Source: Craspedostauros australis (Eukaryota; Bacillariophyta; Bacillariophyceae; Mastogloiales; Achnanthaceae). From it: a DNA stretch of 64,000 bases. Positions 1 through 9,457 of the stretch are shown here, piece by piece. Each line of letters starts with the position of its first letter. The stretch's first letter is position 1. The position numbers were made by a program, and so were the translations under genes. The notes below the pieces were generated by a model that did not search any database, had not been told where the DNA came from, and was given only the letters and a program-made list of their open reading frames with translations. The stretch covers positions 1,488,001-1,552,000 of the forward strand of contig JAMXDE010000004.1 of assembly GCA_026770025.1 (NCBI GenBank). Direction: 5' to 3'.

Positions 1-2
1 AA

Positions 3-242
3 AGTGCATTCCAAGCCGCAGTTCAGCTCTATCAGGAGGCAATTCGGATTTCGGCACGAACAGGATTCCCACAGGATCAAGCGTTGGCGAACGAGCGTTT
101 GGCCGAACATATGCTGTCGAAGAATGACACTCAGGGCGCGACGTATCACTTCAATGAGTCAATCCGATTGTACGACGAATGGGGGGCCAGTAAGAAGGTC
201 TCATCGTTGCGGGAGCGGTGCAGCTTCATCTGCAACGCATAA
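3..242 (+). CDS. C-terminal fragment of an AAA_16/TPR ATPase paralogue (cut by window edge)
   Basis: This is the last 79 codons of a gene that begins before the window, read in frame 3 and ending at TAA 240-242. It contains YQEAIRISARTG, ALANERLAEHML and YHFNESIRLYDEWGA, which match the last ~75 residues of the two full-length paralogues at 552-4724 and 23278-27483 (there YQDAIRISARTG, ALANERLAEHML, YHFDEAIRSYSEWGA). In that family this is the end of a TPR-like helical C-terminal region. It differs from both full copies at many positions, so it is an older relative and not part of the recent duplication. It is convergent (tail to tail) with the copy at 552-4724, 309 bp apart. The assignment to the family is firm; whether the rest of the gene is intact cannot be seen. 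Confidence 0.85.
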   Translation, partial: SAFQAAVQLYQEAIRISARTGFPQDQALANERLAEHMLSKNDTQGATYHFNESIRLYDEWGASKKVSSLRERCSFICNA

Positions 243-396
243 GATAGGTACTTCACTGCACTTGAATACTATTATATGGATTGTATTAGAGTCGTATGAT
301 CAAAATCGTATCTTTATGTCGCGTACGGTTGGCCGTCGTAGGTAAGGGAACCTGAGAGGTCGACGTTTGGAGATCGATGGTTGTCTTCTATTCGTG

Positions 397-3300
397 CGTA
401 CAGTTGCAGGTATTGTGCTCCGTGCTGCATGCTCTGGAAACCTGGCATCGCCTTGTTGGCAAAAGCTTGCGGTTCACGCCACGGGAAGAAACGTCGAAGG
501 CACCATTGGTACATGCAAAGGTCGTATGTACTCGTACCAGGATCGACGCTTTCAGGCAGTGGACGTAATCTCCGCCGGTCGCTGCCAGACGGATCCGCAA
601 CGCTCGTGTAGCTGCTTGACCTTCCCATCCGCACCCCACTCGCTGTAAGACCGAATGGCCTCGTCGAAGTGATACTTCGCGCGATCTCGATCATTCTCGA
701 TCAGCATGTGCTCCGCCAACCGCTCGTTCGCCAACGCTCGGTCTTGCGTCATGCCTGTCCGTGCTGATATTCGGATCGCATCCTGGTACATCTTCACTGC
801 GTTTTCGAATGATTCTTGCCTCTTCCCGTGGTGCTTGACATCATGCGCCTTGAGCGCTGCTCGTTCGGCGTTAAGGATGGCAAGGTAGTGGACGGCATTT
901 GGGTTCTTCTTTTCCACGGCCGTTCGAAGTGCTGCGTGTGCTTTGCGAGCAAGCTGCTTGATCGCGTTGCATTTGGATCTTGGAAGGTGCTTGCTTCGCT
1001 TGTATATGATCGTGGCTGCGAGTGCTGTGCAAAAAGTGCTCGGGATGCGAGCACAGGAACCCGGTGAATTCTTCAACTGTCCATCGTAGAACTCAAGTCC
1101 AACTTCTGCCGCATCCTCAAACTCTCCGAAGTATGTGCCAACGAACAGCTTCTGTCGATGTATGTTCATGATCAAAGAGACCTGCCCCGATTGCTTGGCC
1201 CTTTGCATGGCTGCAATTTCATCAAAGGCATCGCCGACGAGGAGAGTGCGATGATCTGACGTCCCTCTCAAGTTTAATATCGTCTGCAGCCTTGCGGCAA
1301 CGTTCTCCACAATATTCATCTGGCTAAAGTCAGTAGCGACATTCATGTACACCGAGTAATCGGCCTCGAGTGTGTGCAGCAATTTGCCTGTAAACCAGCA
1401 CATGTCAAGATAGAAGACGATGCACCAGAGCGCTCCCTGAACGTGGCCGCCTGCCATACCGATCGGATAAGCGTCCAGAAGTGCCTGCTTGCAATCCTCG
1501 AATGATGTGACATTGTGTAGGAAGAGTGCCGTTGAGACCATGGCAGTTCTCACAATGACTCCGCTGTCTTTCATGCCGTCACACAGGCTGAGTGCGTATT
1601 CGGCGTACGTCTTCGCTGCTTTGGCGTCACCCAAGCCAGAGCCGACAAGCACTGCGAGGTTTCCGATCGCGTTGACGGTGAAATTGGTCGTGCCGTTCAC
1701 CATCGACCGATTGATCATGTCTGTAGTGACCAATACTTGGATGCCCGGGTCCATGAGGTAAGCCGCCAGGCTGTGTCTCGTTATTGTCATGAGGATAAGA
1801 TTTTCCATCGGATCTGCAGCTTGTTGCATCGACTCCAGGTACTCTATCGTCCACTTCTTGATGGATTTCTTCAATTTCATCATCCGTTTGATGACCGTCA
1901 GCATCCTCACAGTGCTGTTCTTGGGGTACCGATACCCTAGCTTGGCCATAACTTCGGCCCCCAGCTTCATCACATCGCTCGCTTTTCCAAGATGCACCAT
2001 GATCAACGCTCCGTCCATCAGCACGTGGTATGCCCTCATCTTGTCGATCAAGGGACAGTCGTCGCGCTCGACCACCGCATTGCCATACTTCTGCATCATC
2101 TCAAACCTGTTGCTCACATAAGCGCATTCTGCGGCGGATGTGAAAAGTTGGAGACTCAAGTCGTAATGCGATTGCCAGTGGTCTGGTGGCATCATGTCAA
2201 TGGCGTTTTGCAAATAGGTATATGCTGCGCGGAAAGCTGCATGAGATGCGGCCTTGATTCCAGCATCGAAGTTGAGCTTTGCAACTCGGAAGCGTCGTGT
2301 TGGTGTGATATCCACACCCTTCGTTGGCGTTAGTTTTGGCGTTGGGTACTGCGGAACCATGTCCAAGCGGCCATTGAGGAGGTTCGCCACCACGAACAAC
2401 GACGACTCAAAGTCATCAGGACACAGCCGATCCATCAAGATGATCCCGATGCGATGCTGCAGCTCCAGAAGGTGCGGCTTCGATGGGATCATTCCAAGTG
2501 CTGCTTCCTGCACCTTGTCGTGGATGAAGGAGTATTCGGACACAGCAGGTGATGAGGCTGCCATGGCTGTACTGCTACCGGTATGAGCCTCAATGAGTCC
2601 CTCCTCTTCGTACACCTTCAGAATATCCAACCATTCATCTTCGCTTGCCGGTGGTGGTCCACCGAACAACGACTCGTACAATGCACGATGCCCATCCTCG
2701 CCCGTTCCATCGTCCTCCGCGAAGCCCTCCAGCGCCGTTCGCAACAGCAACCACGAAAACGTAGATCCTAAACATGCCGCTAGCGGCAGCAGGTACTGTG
2801 CCGTATCGATCTGCTGCAGCTTCAGCTCCATCAGCTCCACCACGTTGATGGTTGCCGGAGTCTCTCGCTTGATCTGATCGTTGTCCCACACCCACTTCAT
2901 CGATGCGATGTCGTATGACAGCAGGGTGTCCTTGACGAGCATCCGAATGAACTGCTGGACGAAGAAGACGTTTCCATCCGTTTTCTTGAACATGATCTCT
3001 GCCAGTCCGTAGCTGTTGCTATTGCGGTCATCACCGTCGTTGCTGTAGATACCCAGTAGCTGTTTGAGCATGGTATGCACGTTGTCCAACGAGAGGTTGT
3101 TGACCTCGAGACTGACGTACCGAATGAAGCGCTCCCGCTTCTTCTTCTGGATGGATGACAGCATCTGGCCAACCAGATCGGCCGTGTTCGATGTGGCCAC
3201 AGAGTCCAAGTCCGAAGTGCGCTTGTTGCTGGTGCCAATAGTATTCCTGACATTGCCTTCAGCATTTCTGGCATTGCCTTCAGCATTGCTGGCATTCCCA

Positions 3301-4253
3301 TTGTCGATTCCGTCCATGTTGACGAGGTTGGATCGGAAGCAGATGACGACCATGAGAGAGGAGATGGTGGTGTCCAGCATCCACGACTCGATCATGTTGA
3401 GTGATTCCTTGTCTGCCCACTGGACATCATCGGATACCCACACGAGGGGACAGCAGCTGCAGATGATCTTGATGAATCGTCGGAAGGCGAACTTGAGTCG
3501 AATGGACTGCTCCTTGAAGCCTTCTGTTGTCTGCGCAGGTTGGCCGGCAGAAAGGACTGTGCTTTCGTCACCGTCACCGTCGCCGTGGTTGTCTTGTGTG
3601 TTTGTGTATGATAGCGCCTCGTTTCCGACGACATCGACCAGGTTGGGGATGAGCTTGTTGAGCGATTGCAGCTCATCGATGTTGAGATCATCCGTGATGC
3701 GCTGCCTGATCATGTCGAAGCTGCGGGCGTCCTCTTCTCCACGGTGCTTGGTGTCAACACGGCTTCTTGGAAGAGCGCAGATCTGTGAGCACAGATCGGC
3801 CATCGCGGTTCGGAAGCCAGAGTACGGTTCATCCATCTGCTTGAGATCGAACTTTCCGCACACGAAGAAGACGTCGTTGGCCTTACACTTTGGTCGCAGC
3901 GTGTTGGCCAGGGCCGACTTTCCAGTGCCGGAGTATCCGGAGATGGACACGAGAGATCGGACGGTGATAGTTTGTGCTTTCATATGTTGGCCGATGATGT
4001 TTTTATTCTTCGGGCTGCCCATATCGCTTGCGTTGCTTTCCTCGTCATTCGAAGTCATGCAATTGTCTTCGTCTGATGAAGATGGCAGTGAGACTGCGGA
4101 CGTTGGCTTCTTGAGGATCTGCTGGAAATGACGGTCGAGGACGCGCTTCTCCTTTTCTCGTCCGATGAGACTGATGCGCGAGAAGTCGAGAGAGCTCTGG
4201 GAGAACTCCGCTATCTTTCTGGCTGTGCGCATGCGGTTGGTCTCCGTTGCGAG
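397..4253. repeat. Segmental duplication, copy 1 (partner 23121-27114)
   Basis: About 3.86 kb covering the C-terminal ~85% of the ATPase gene plus ~150 bp of its 3' flank recurs in the same orientation at 23121-27114. Homology stops abruptly at the codons for LATETNR at the 5' side of the gene; upstream of this the copies are unrelated. Identity is patchy: 2611-3419 shows no difference by eye from the partner, while 1490-2330 has many substitutions. The partner is longer by insertions at about 25040-25150 and 26395-26425. Confidence 0.85.
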
Positions 4254-4724
4254 GATTGGTTGGTGATGCCTCACAGCATCATCTGGCGGACCGATCGCCG
4301 CATGTTGGGTCATTTTCGCGATGAGGTCGAGGCTGCCGCTGGTCCGGCGCGATCCCTCAGATGATACCCGGCCGTTTCTGCTCTGGCCTTCGGACGACTT
4401 TTGCTCCTTGGGCAAGGCCAGTGACCGCGCCTCTTCTCTCGCATTGGTGGAGATTTCGGATGCGGTTGTGGACGCCGTTTCCGAGGTGCTTGTGAACGTT
4501 GTGGATACAAAGTCACCATCGTCGCTGTTGGCATGCGTTGCTTTCATCTTGTGTCCCACCCGCCCCGTGCCTGGTGCCTTTGTCTGTGCCTGTTTCTTGT
4601 GATCGGTCGTGACAACATCATCATCGTCTTTCTGTTTATTCGACGAAAGAAGTCGCTTCATGACGACTTGTCCACCGCTGTTGCCCATTGTCGTCTTGAT
4701 CGATGTCGATCGATGTGGATCCAT
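552..4724 (-). CDS. Large AAA_16-type (STAND-like) ATPase with TPR-like C-terminal region, copy 1
   Basis: The open frame runs from an upstream point near 5072, but everything above 5057 is retroelement LTR, so ATG 4724 (MDPHRST..) or ATG 4688 (MGNSGG..) is the likely start; from 4724 the product is 1390 aa. Residues 1-150 are polar and low-complexity. A conserved block begins LATETNRMRTAR and leads to SLIGREKE, the usual entry to an AAA_16/Orc1-like ATPase domain. Walker A is GYSGTGKSAL (about residue 263) and Walker B LVWVSDDVQWAD (about 425). The remaining ~800 residues are helical and TPR-like, including Tyr/Ala-rich pairs such as FRAAYTYLQNAIDMM. In established families this ATPase-TPR pair is a regulatory module attached to Ser/Thr or histidine kinases, adenylate cyclases or MalT-like regulators. 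No kinase or cyclase domain is visible here, so it may be a stand-alone switch. The function is inferred from domains only. Confidence 0.8.
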   Translation of the reverse strand: MDPHRSTSIKTTMGNSGGQVVMKRLLSSNKQKDDDDVVTTDHKKQAQTKAPGTGRVGHKMKATHANSDDGDFVSTTFTSTSETASTTASEISTNAREEARSLALPKEQKSSEGQSRNGRVSSEGSRRTSGSLDLIAKMTQHAAIGPPDDAVRHHQPILATETNRMRTARKIAEFSQSSLDFSRISLIGREKEKRVLDRHFQQILKKPTSAVSLPSSSDEDNCMTSNDEESNASDMGSPKNKNIIGQHMKAQTITVRSLVSISGYSGTGKSALANTLRPKCKANDVFFVCGKFDLKQMDEPYSGFRTAMADLCSQICALPRSRVDTKHRGEEDARSFDMIRQRITDDLNIDELQSLNKLIPNLVDVVGNEALSYTNTQDNHGDGDGDESTVLSAGQPAQTTEGFKEQSIRLKFAFRRFIKIICSCCPLVWVSDDVQWADKESLNMIESWMLDTTISSLMVVICFRSNLVNMDGIDNGNASNAEGNARNAEGNVRNTIGTSNKRTSDLDSVATSNTADLVGQMLSSIQKKKRERFIRYVSLEVNNLSLDNVHTMLKQLLGIYSNDGDDRNSNSYGLAEIMFKKTDGNVFFVQQFIRMLVKDTLLSYDIASMKWVWDNDQIKRETPATINVVELMELKLQQIDTAQYLLPLAACLGSTFSWLLLRTALEGFAEDDGTGEDGHRALYESLFGGPPPASEDEWLDILKVYEEEGLIEAHTGSSTAMAASSPAVSEYSFIHDKVQEAALGMIPSKPHLLELQHRIGIILMDRLCPDDFESSLFVVANLLNGRLDMVPQYPTPKLTPTKGVDITPTRRFRVAKLNFDAGIKAASHAAFRAAYTYLQNAIDMMPPDHWQSHYDLSLQLFTSAAECAYVSNRFEMMQKYGNAVVERDDCPLIDKMRAYHVLMDGALIMVHLGKASDVMKLGAEVMAKLGYRYPKNSTVRMLTVIKRMMKLKKSIKKWTIEYLESMQQAADPMENLILMTITRHSLAAYLMDPGIQVLVTTDMINRSMVNGTTNFTVNAIGNLAVLVGSGLGDAKAAKTYAEYALSLCDGMKDSGVIVRTAMVSTALFLHNVTSFEDCKQALLDAYPIGMAGGHVQGALWCIVFYLDMCWFTGKLLHTLEADYSVYMNVATDFSQMNIVENVAARLQTILNLRGTSDHRTLLVGDAFDEIAAMQRAKQSGQVSLIMNIHRQKLFVGTYFGEFEDAAEVGLEFYDGQLKNSPGSCARIPSTFCTALAATIIYKRSKHLPRSKCNAIKQLARKAHAALRTAVEKKNPNAVHYLAILNAERAALKAHDVKHHGKRQESFENAVKMYQDAIRISARTGMTQDRALANERLAEHMLIENDRDRAKYHFDEAIRSYSEWGADGKVKQLHERCGSVWQRPAEITSTA

Positions 4725-5037
4725 GCCTTCGTTTGTTGCTGATCTCGGTAATGCGATGTTTTGATGGTGACGTTGATGAATGTATGGCAGTGTGGGTGAT
4801 GCCGGGCACGGTTGGATTGTGGAGATGGTGGTTGTGTGGTGGTTGTCTCGTATGGCACTGGAGAAAGTGCTGCACAGATGCTGCAGAGGCGTTCGTCGGA
4901 GAGGATTGGCACGGAGGGAAGATGGAGGTTCTTTGCGTCCATTTGTGTCTTGTGTTGGTTGGCGAATTGTTCGCAAGGTTCGCCCCCTTGTGATAAAAAC
5001 TATCTGCTCCCTCAACAATGTTCGTAACCTTTTCGCG

Positions 5038-6549
5038 TCATCCAAGAACACAACGATGTGCAGGTTTTTCACGTGACCGGAGGTGTTGGGGGGGTGAAAC
5101 CTGTCTGTTCTGAAAATTATGACTGTGCGGAGCGGTCATTTGCTCAACATGGATCCTACGCGTGGTTTGTGCGAATCGCTGGAGTGGCGATATACCTCCC
5201 TCTCGAGCAGCGTTCCTTCGGATCTCGGAGGCGTAGCGCAGAGCATACGGCCACAGAGACGGATGAATGGCATCATGCCAATGGTGCTGTGCGTGCAGGA
5301 GCATCGAGCGAGCGGACTCTTGGAGGTCGCGGATGCGTCGCTCGGCGACGCCATTCTGATGATGAGCGTTGACGCCACAGAATGTGATGGTTTGATTGGC
5401 TGATGCGACAGCTGTGCGGAACAGCTGCTCAGCGAATCTGCCGTTGTCGGCGTGGTAGTGGTGTATGCGGACACCGAAGGAGTGAGCATAGCGCTCAAAA
5501 GCCTGCTTGGCTTGCAGTGTGTCGGCACCAGACTGGGTGAGCTGCAAGTGAACGTAGTCAACACCGGAGTATTGATCAACAAACACTGTCGCGCATGTGT
5601 ATCGCGACCAGGTGTGCGTGCCCTTCTGCTGCGGAAGCACCCCAGGCTGGCGAGAGACGATCTGATCGACTGACACGATGTGCCCTGGGAATCGCGCTCG
5701 CTTGACGACGCGTGTGATGCGATTTGGCTTGCGCCGGCGGACGGCTTTGCCATAGATGCACCCAGAGCAGAGAGGGAACTCGGCCTTGGCCAAGTGCCGT
5801 GGTATGATTCCATGTGATGCCATGTTGCGCAAGACACGGAAGGGAAGGTGCCCCAAGCGATGGTGCCACCGGAGTAGCTGTCCCTGTGCATCGGATGCAC
5901 CAACAGGATGTGTTGCCGACTGATCGCGGACCAGTGTGTCGTTGTCTTGGAGAGGATCGGGCCTCAATTCGGCGAGCTTGGGGTCTTCATGAACCTCTAT
6001 CATGTCGTCGGGGACATCGGTGATGTTGAGAAGTTCAGAATCGCTTGAAGGACTGGAGGTAGCGAGGAATGCTGGCGCATGTCGCTTGGTGTGGATGACG
6101 GACATCAGAGGCAGGTTGGTGCCAGGATGATGGTAGACAGTTACCTTGTGACGCGAGGAGCGCAGGACTGTGTGGTTGCCGTAGGTTGTGCAGGTACGCA
6201 GGTGCCTGCCGTGATGATCGCGGGGACCTTGGTCTGACCATTGCTGTGGACAGAACAGTCGAATACGAAGCCGTGGCGCGTAGTAAGCGTTGGCTATCTT
6301 TATCCGCAGTGGCTGGCCGTCATCATCGAGTATTGTCCAGGTTAGTGTGCCCTTGGATTGGATGGGGATGGACCCTCCAACTCCTTGTATGGCCATGCCG
6401 CGGACTGGCTGAAGATCGTTACTGAAGTCACCACGTTGTCCAGAGACTGTGGCCGACGTGCAGGTGTCAATTCCGATTGGCACATCACCCATCTGATGCA
6501 ATGTCGTCTGCATTGCGGAGATGCCTTGCAGTGCTGTGACTGATAGCAT
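5038..6549 (-). pseudogene. Copia Pol remnant: protease and integrase only
   Basis: The frame starts at ATG 6549 and is in the same frame as gag, 24 nt after the gag TGA. An aspartic protease-like motif IDTCTSAT stands near residue 27 where DSGA/DTGA is usual. A GAG-pre-integrase zinc region follows (RWHHRLGHL ... CSGCIYGKA), then a DDE integrase core with VSVDQ, HADNGRF and VAERRI. Coding homology stops after SPLQRFA; from 5173 the frame reads into LTR sequence. Reverse transcriptase and RNase H are absent. The catalytic D, D and E of the integrase are all still present and no stop interrupts the frame, so a protease-integrase product is possible, but as an element it is defective. Confidence 0.88.
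5057..5173 (-). repeat. Truncated 3' LTR of element A (117 bp)
   Basis: The 117 bp are identical to 8115-8231 of the 5' LTR. The first 70 bp of a complete 187-bp LTR are missing because the internal deletion runs into it. It ends ..CTGCACA at 5057, directly followed by the target duplication 5052-5056. Confidence 0.93.
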
Positions 6550-6576
6550 TGATTGGATGGGCGTGCCTTCATGTCA
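6479..6576 (-). promoter_or_regulatory. Candidate gag-pol stop-codon readthrough site (TGA plus downstream stem), element A
   Basis: Gag ends at TGA 6576-6574 and the pol frame continues without a shift. Six nucleotides after the TGA (CATGAA) a potential stem begins: GGCAC plus CCCATC (6567-6563, 6561-6556) can pair with GATGGG plus GTGCC (6493-6488, 6483-6479), 11 bp in all, with an inner hairpin GCAATG/CATTGC in its loop. The intact element at 44943-51845 has the same layout with the same 6-nt spacer. Readthrough is an inference; reinitiation at ATG 6549 is the alternative. Confidence 0.45.
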
Positions 6577-8019
6577 GTTCTCGCTTATGTTTCCATCGCT
6601 GGGAGTGGAATGCTGGCTACTGTCGTAGTGGCCATCGCTGTCGTCGAAGTGGACATGAGGAGCTGACTTGGCGTGGACCTTGACGGATTTGGACGAGGAC
6701 GATTTCTTGTCGTGCTGGCGCTTCTTCCCAGAGGAGTCAGCGTTCTTGCCGGATCGGGCGCGACAGTCGGATGTCTTGTGCTTGCCCCATGCCTTGTGGT
6801 TGTCACACCAGTGGAAGGTTGTTCCTTGGTGGACGAAGTGCTTGGGATCATTGCCCTTTGGCGGATCGCGATTGGCGAGAGGGTGGTTGCCGCGCTTGTG
6901 GCGAGCCGTCCCTTTGTTGTCTTTCTTGTTGTTTGCTCGCTTGCCGGATGACTTGTTGAGCGAGGCTTTGAGCTGCTTCGTCTCGGCTCTGAGGGCGAGG
7001 AGCTGCTTGTCGCGGGAAAGGCGGTTCCATGTGCCGGCGTTGACCAAGCTCTGGTACTTGGTTTCAGCAGTGTTCATGAGACTGACGTAGTCCGGAGTGC
7101 CAGAGTCGCTGCATCGCTGGATGCGGTTGACGAACTCCTCATTGTCTGCCGTGTTGTATGCAGTGATGAGTGCGAAGGTCACTTCGCTGCCGACTGCTTC
7201 GCCTTTGGACTGTAGAGTGAAGACTTGATTGCGAACGTGGTCGTTCAGCTTCTTGATGTCGTTGTCGAAGTCTTTGAGCTTCAACCGATGTAGATTCATG
7301 CGGATGCTCGTGCTGAGATCATCTGTGTCGATGCTGACATGAGAGAGGACGACGCGTAGGAGCGTTGGTCCATCCATGAGTCCGTTGATCTCATATGTGC
7401 TGCGCTGCGGCAGGATACGGTTGACGAGGTTGGGGCTCAGCGAGTTGAGGATGGCGACACCTATGAGGTGCGCGGCTTGCTTCTCGACGCTGTCATTGAT
7501 GTGACGCAATGTGGCACTGGTGCGCACATGGTCGATGGTGGTGAGTGGATAGTTGTCGAGGATGTTGTACATGCCTGTTGTTGTGGCGACTTGGAAGATG
7601 TCAATGCATTGCATCATCATCGCGCGAGTGCGAATGTTGGCAAGGAAGACGTTGATGTTCTCTGGAGCACCTTCGAACTTGTCGTCGCTGAGCTTCTCTT
7701 GTGCTGTCTTGATGAGAGCAGCGCCTGTCTTTGTTGTTGGGTCGATGAGAGATCCATATGGTGTTACAGCAAACTGTGCTGGTTGCTGGTTGGCTGGCGG
7801 ATTCGGATTAGCTTGGACAACTGGCTGTGCAGCTGCTGCTGCTTGGACTTGTGCTGCCACTTGCTGCTGGATGATTTGGACAAGCTGTGCCATGTTCAGA
7901 GCGATGGGCTGTCCTCCTGCTTGTGGTGGTTGCTGTGCTGCCTGTGGTTGTGCAGCTGCTTGTCCTGCAGGTGCGGTTGCGGCTGTGGCGTCGTTGGGTT
8001 GGTTGCCTTGATCCGCCAT
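6574..8019 (-). CDS. gag: Copia Gag polyprotein, element A
   Basis: ATG 8019 is chosen because it has a strong context (GCGACCATGG) and is the first ATG of the frame; the product is 481 aa. The N-terminus is rich in Gln, Ala and Pro, the centre is helical and capsid-like, and the C-terminus is basic. A zinc-knuckle-like motif C-x2-H-x5-H-x4-C (HWCDNHKAWGKHKTSDC) lies near the C-terminus, a CHHC variant of the retroviral CCHC and typical of diatom Copia Gag as I recall it. Gag would package element RNA into virus-like particles. Pol follows in the same frame after a single TGA. Confidence 0.85.
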   Translation of the reverse strand: MADQGNQPNDATAATAPAGQAAAQPQAAQQPPQAGGQPIALNMAQLVQIIQQQVAAQVQAAAAAQPVVQANPNPPANQQPAQFAVTPYGSLIDPTTKTGAALIKTAQEKLSDDKFEGAPENINVFLANIRTRAMMMQCIDIFQVATTTGMYNILDNYPLTTIDHVRTSATLRHINDSVEKQAAHLIGVAILNSLSPNLVNRILPQRSTYEINGLMDGPTLLRVVLSHVSIDTDDLSTSIRMNLHRLKLKDFDNDIKKLNDHVRNQVFTLQSKGEAVGSEVTFALITAYNTADNEEFVNRIQRCSDSGTPDYVSLMNTAETKYQSLVNAGTWNRLSRDKQLLALRAETKQLKASLNKSSGKRANNKKDNKGTARHKRGNHPLANRDPPKGNDPKHFVHQGTTFHWCDNHKAWGKHKTSDCRARSGKNADSSGKKRQHDKKSSSSKSVKVHAKSAPHVHFDDSDGHYDSSQHSTPSDGNISEN

Positions 8020-8096
8020 GGTCGCTCTTCGAGTTTCGTTGTTGTTGTCGGTTTTGGTGCGTGCGACCAAACCAGACGATCAGAGCGCGTGTTTCA

Positions 8097-8114
8097 CGTT
8101 GCGCAGAGGAAGCG
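8097..8114 (-). other. Primer-binding site, element A
   Basis: Directly inside the 5' LTR the minus strand reads CGCTTCCTCTGCGCAACG. The identical 18 nt stand in the same place in the second Copia element (45463-45480). It does not start with TGG, so it does not pair with a tRNA CCA end. Its complement, CGTTGCGCAGAGGAAGCG, resembles the D-arm region of eukaryotic initiator tRNA-Met (..GGCGCAG-GGAAGCG..), suggesting priming by a 5' tRNA fragment as in Drosophila copia. Confidence 0.7.
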
Positions 8115-8301
8115 TGTGCAGGTTTTTCACGTGACCGGAGGTGTTGGGGGGGTGAAACCTGTCTGTTCTGAAAATTATGACTGTGCGGAGCGGTCATTTG
8201 CTCAACATGGATCCTACGCGTGGTTTGTGCGGTATCGTCTGTCCATCGACACTCATTGTTCGGATTCGGCCAGATTCGGGAATTGGCACTAAATCTGCAC
8301 A
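8115..8301 (-). repeat. 5' LTR of element A (187 bp)
   Basis: The LTR starts TGTGCAG at 8301 and ends CTGCACA at 8115. Its outer border is fixed by the AACGA target duplication (8302-8306), matching 5052-5056 next to the 3' LTR. Confidence 0.92.
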
Positions 8302-8306
8302 AACGA

Positions 8307-8713
8307 ATCCTCAGTCAAGCAGGGTCACGATCAGATCGTTGACTACCGTGACCGCAAGGACCAGACGGATCAACACACGAAGGAATCCTCGGGCCAAGCG
8401 TGCATGATTTGTGTGCTAACATGTGCCCAGTGCAGAAGGTAACCTCCTGCCCTGAAAACGTGTTATTGACAGCAGTCACACCAGCTGCCTCGATGACAAC
8501 ATCATCATCATCATCATCAAAACAACAACATCACCAAGAACATCACCAACAACAATTACAGCACTAACACGCACGGCACAACTCATCACAAGGCCCAACT
8601 TCATCACACAACTCACAACGAAAAATCATCAGTCACTGTTGCTGCATGATCACAGCGCACAGTACTGAATGCTTCTTCGATTGTTCGAGCTCTTCTTTCT
8701 TCCCTTTGCCACC
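8307..8713. other. Intergenic with a TCA trinucleotide tract
   Basis: No gene is seen. A (ATC)6-7 tract lies at 8501-8519, followed by CAA/CAC-rich simple sequence to about 8570. This is the original flank of the ATPase promoter side before element A was inserted. Confidence 0.6.
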
Positions 8714-9457
8714 ATGGACGACCTGGCTGTTGTGCTTGACTGCTCTCTCTTCCTGGTCGTTGGTGGGGGTGTTTCCGAGGAGTCCACCACTCCACAGAAG
8801 TCCACCACCTTGGTCTCCTTTGCTCTCCTAACAGCGCTATGTGGTAAGAGATACAAGCTGTATTGCGTCCCTCTGGAGACAGAGGTGTGTGATCAGCCAT
8901 GTTTCACAACGATTGGCAAAGGAGAGACATTCTGTGTGGCTCAGGGCCGCTCCATCATGCACCAAGGGTCCAGGTGGGAACCTGATCCTGGTGCATTGTT
9001 CATTGCAAAAACTCCCACAACGGCGTACTGCATTCCTTCTGTGCCTATTTCTTGCCTGCATGCTGATTTTGTCATGAGCACAATGGCCACATCTCAGTTG
9101 CTTGAGGGTTGGATGCGCTTCTTTGTTGCTGCCAATGGCATACCACCTGAAGTCCCCATCACACAAGATCTGCTGGAGGCAGAGTACGAGAAGATTATGG
9201 ATGCACACCTCCATCCCACTCCTTGCAAGAACAAATCTCTGGACAATATCAGCATGGCTGGGAGGGACAACAACTATCAAAAGCAAGTGAAGGACTCCAA
9301 CATCCCTGAAACAGAGGGCAAGCTCAAGGCAGTTGTGGAAGTAGTGTGCAGCATTGATGCTGCTGTGGAGCAGAACAGTCAGTCTCTCAACTGGACTCTG
9401 CAACTGTTGTTTGAAGAACAGAAGAACAACTCTGACGCACACAAAACTGCTCCCTGA
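8714..9457 (+). CDS. Hypothetical protein, 247 aa
   Basis: ATG 8714 lies in an ideal context (GCCACCATGG), 45 nt inside a slightly longer frame. The product (MDDLAVVLDCS .. EEQKNNSDAHKTAP) has no domain I recognise. The first 50 residues are hydrophobic but with no clear signal cleavage site; the second half is polar and helical. It lies between an LTR element and a repeat-rich region, so it could be part of an unrecognised transposon. The opposite strand also holds a 222-codon frame (8837-9505), which lowers confidence. Confidence 0.4.
   Translation: MDDLAVVLDCSLFLVVGGGVSEESTTPQKSTTLVSFALLTALCGKRYKLYCVPLETEVCDQPCFTTIGKGETFCVAQGRSIMHQGSRWEPDPGALFIAKTPTTAYCIPSVPISCLHADFVMSTMATSQLLEGWMRFFVAANGIPPEVPITQDLLEAEYEKIMDAHLHPTPCKNKSLDNISMAGRDNNYQKQVKDSNIPETEGKLKAVVEVVCSIDAAVEQNSQSLNWTLQLLFEEQKNNSDAHKTAP

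Larger units (their letters stand above)
5057..8301 (-). mobile_element. Internally deleted Copia-type LTR retrotransposon (element A)
   Basis: The element lies on the minus strand: 5' LTR 8115-8301, primer site 8097-8114, gag 8019-6574, pol remnant 6549-5174, truncated 3' LTR 5173-5057. LTR ends are TGTGCAG and CTGCACA, a perfect 7-bp terminal inverted repeat. A perfect 5-bp target duplication AACGA flanks it (5052-5056 and 8302-8306). An internal deletion joins the end of the integrase coding region to position 71 of the 3' LTR, removing reverse transcriptase, RNase H and the polypurine tract, so it cannot be autonomous. The surviving 117 bp shared by both LTRs is identical, implying a young insertion. 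It lies about 330 bp upstream of, and parallel to, the ATPase gene at 552-4724. Confidence 0.93.

Noticed and set aside
4725..5072. N-terminal extension of ATPase copy 1 up to 5072
   Set aside because: The upper part is retroelement LTR and the rest lacks protein-like character; ATG 4724 or 4688 is preferred.
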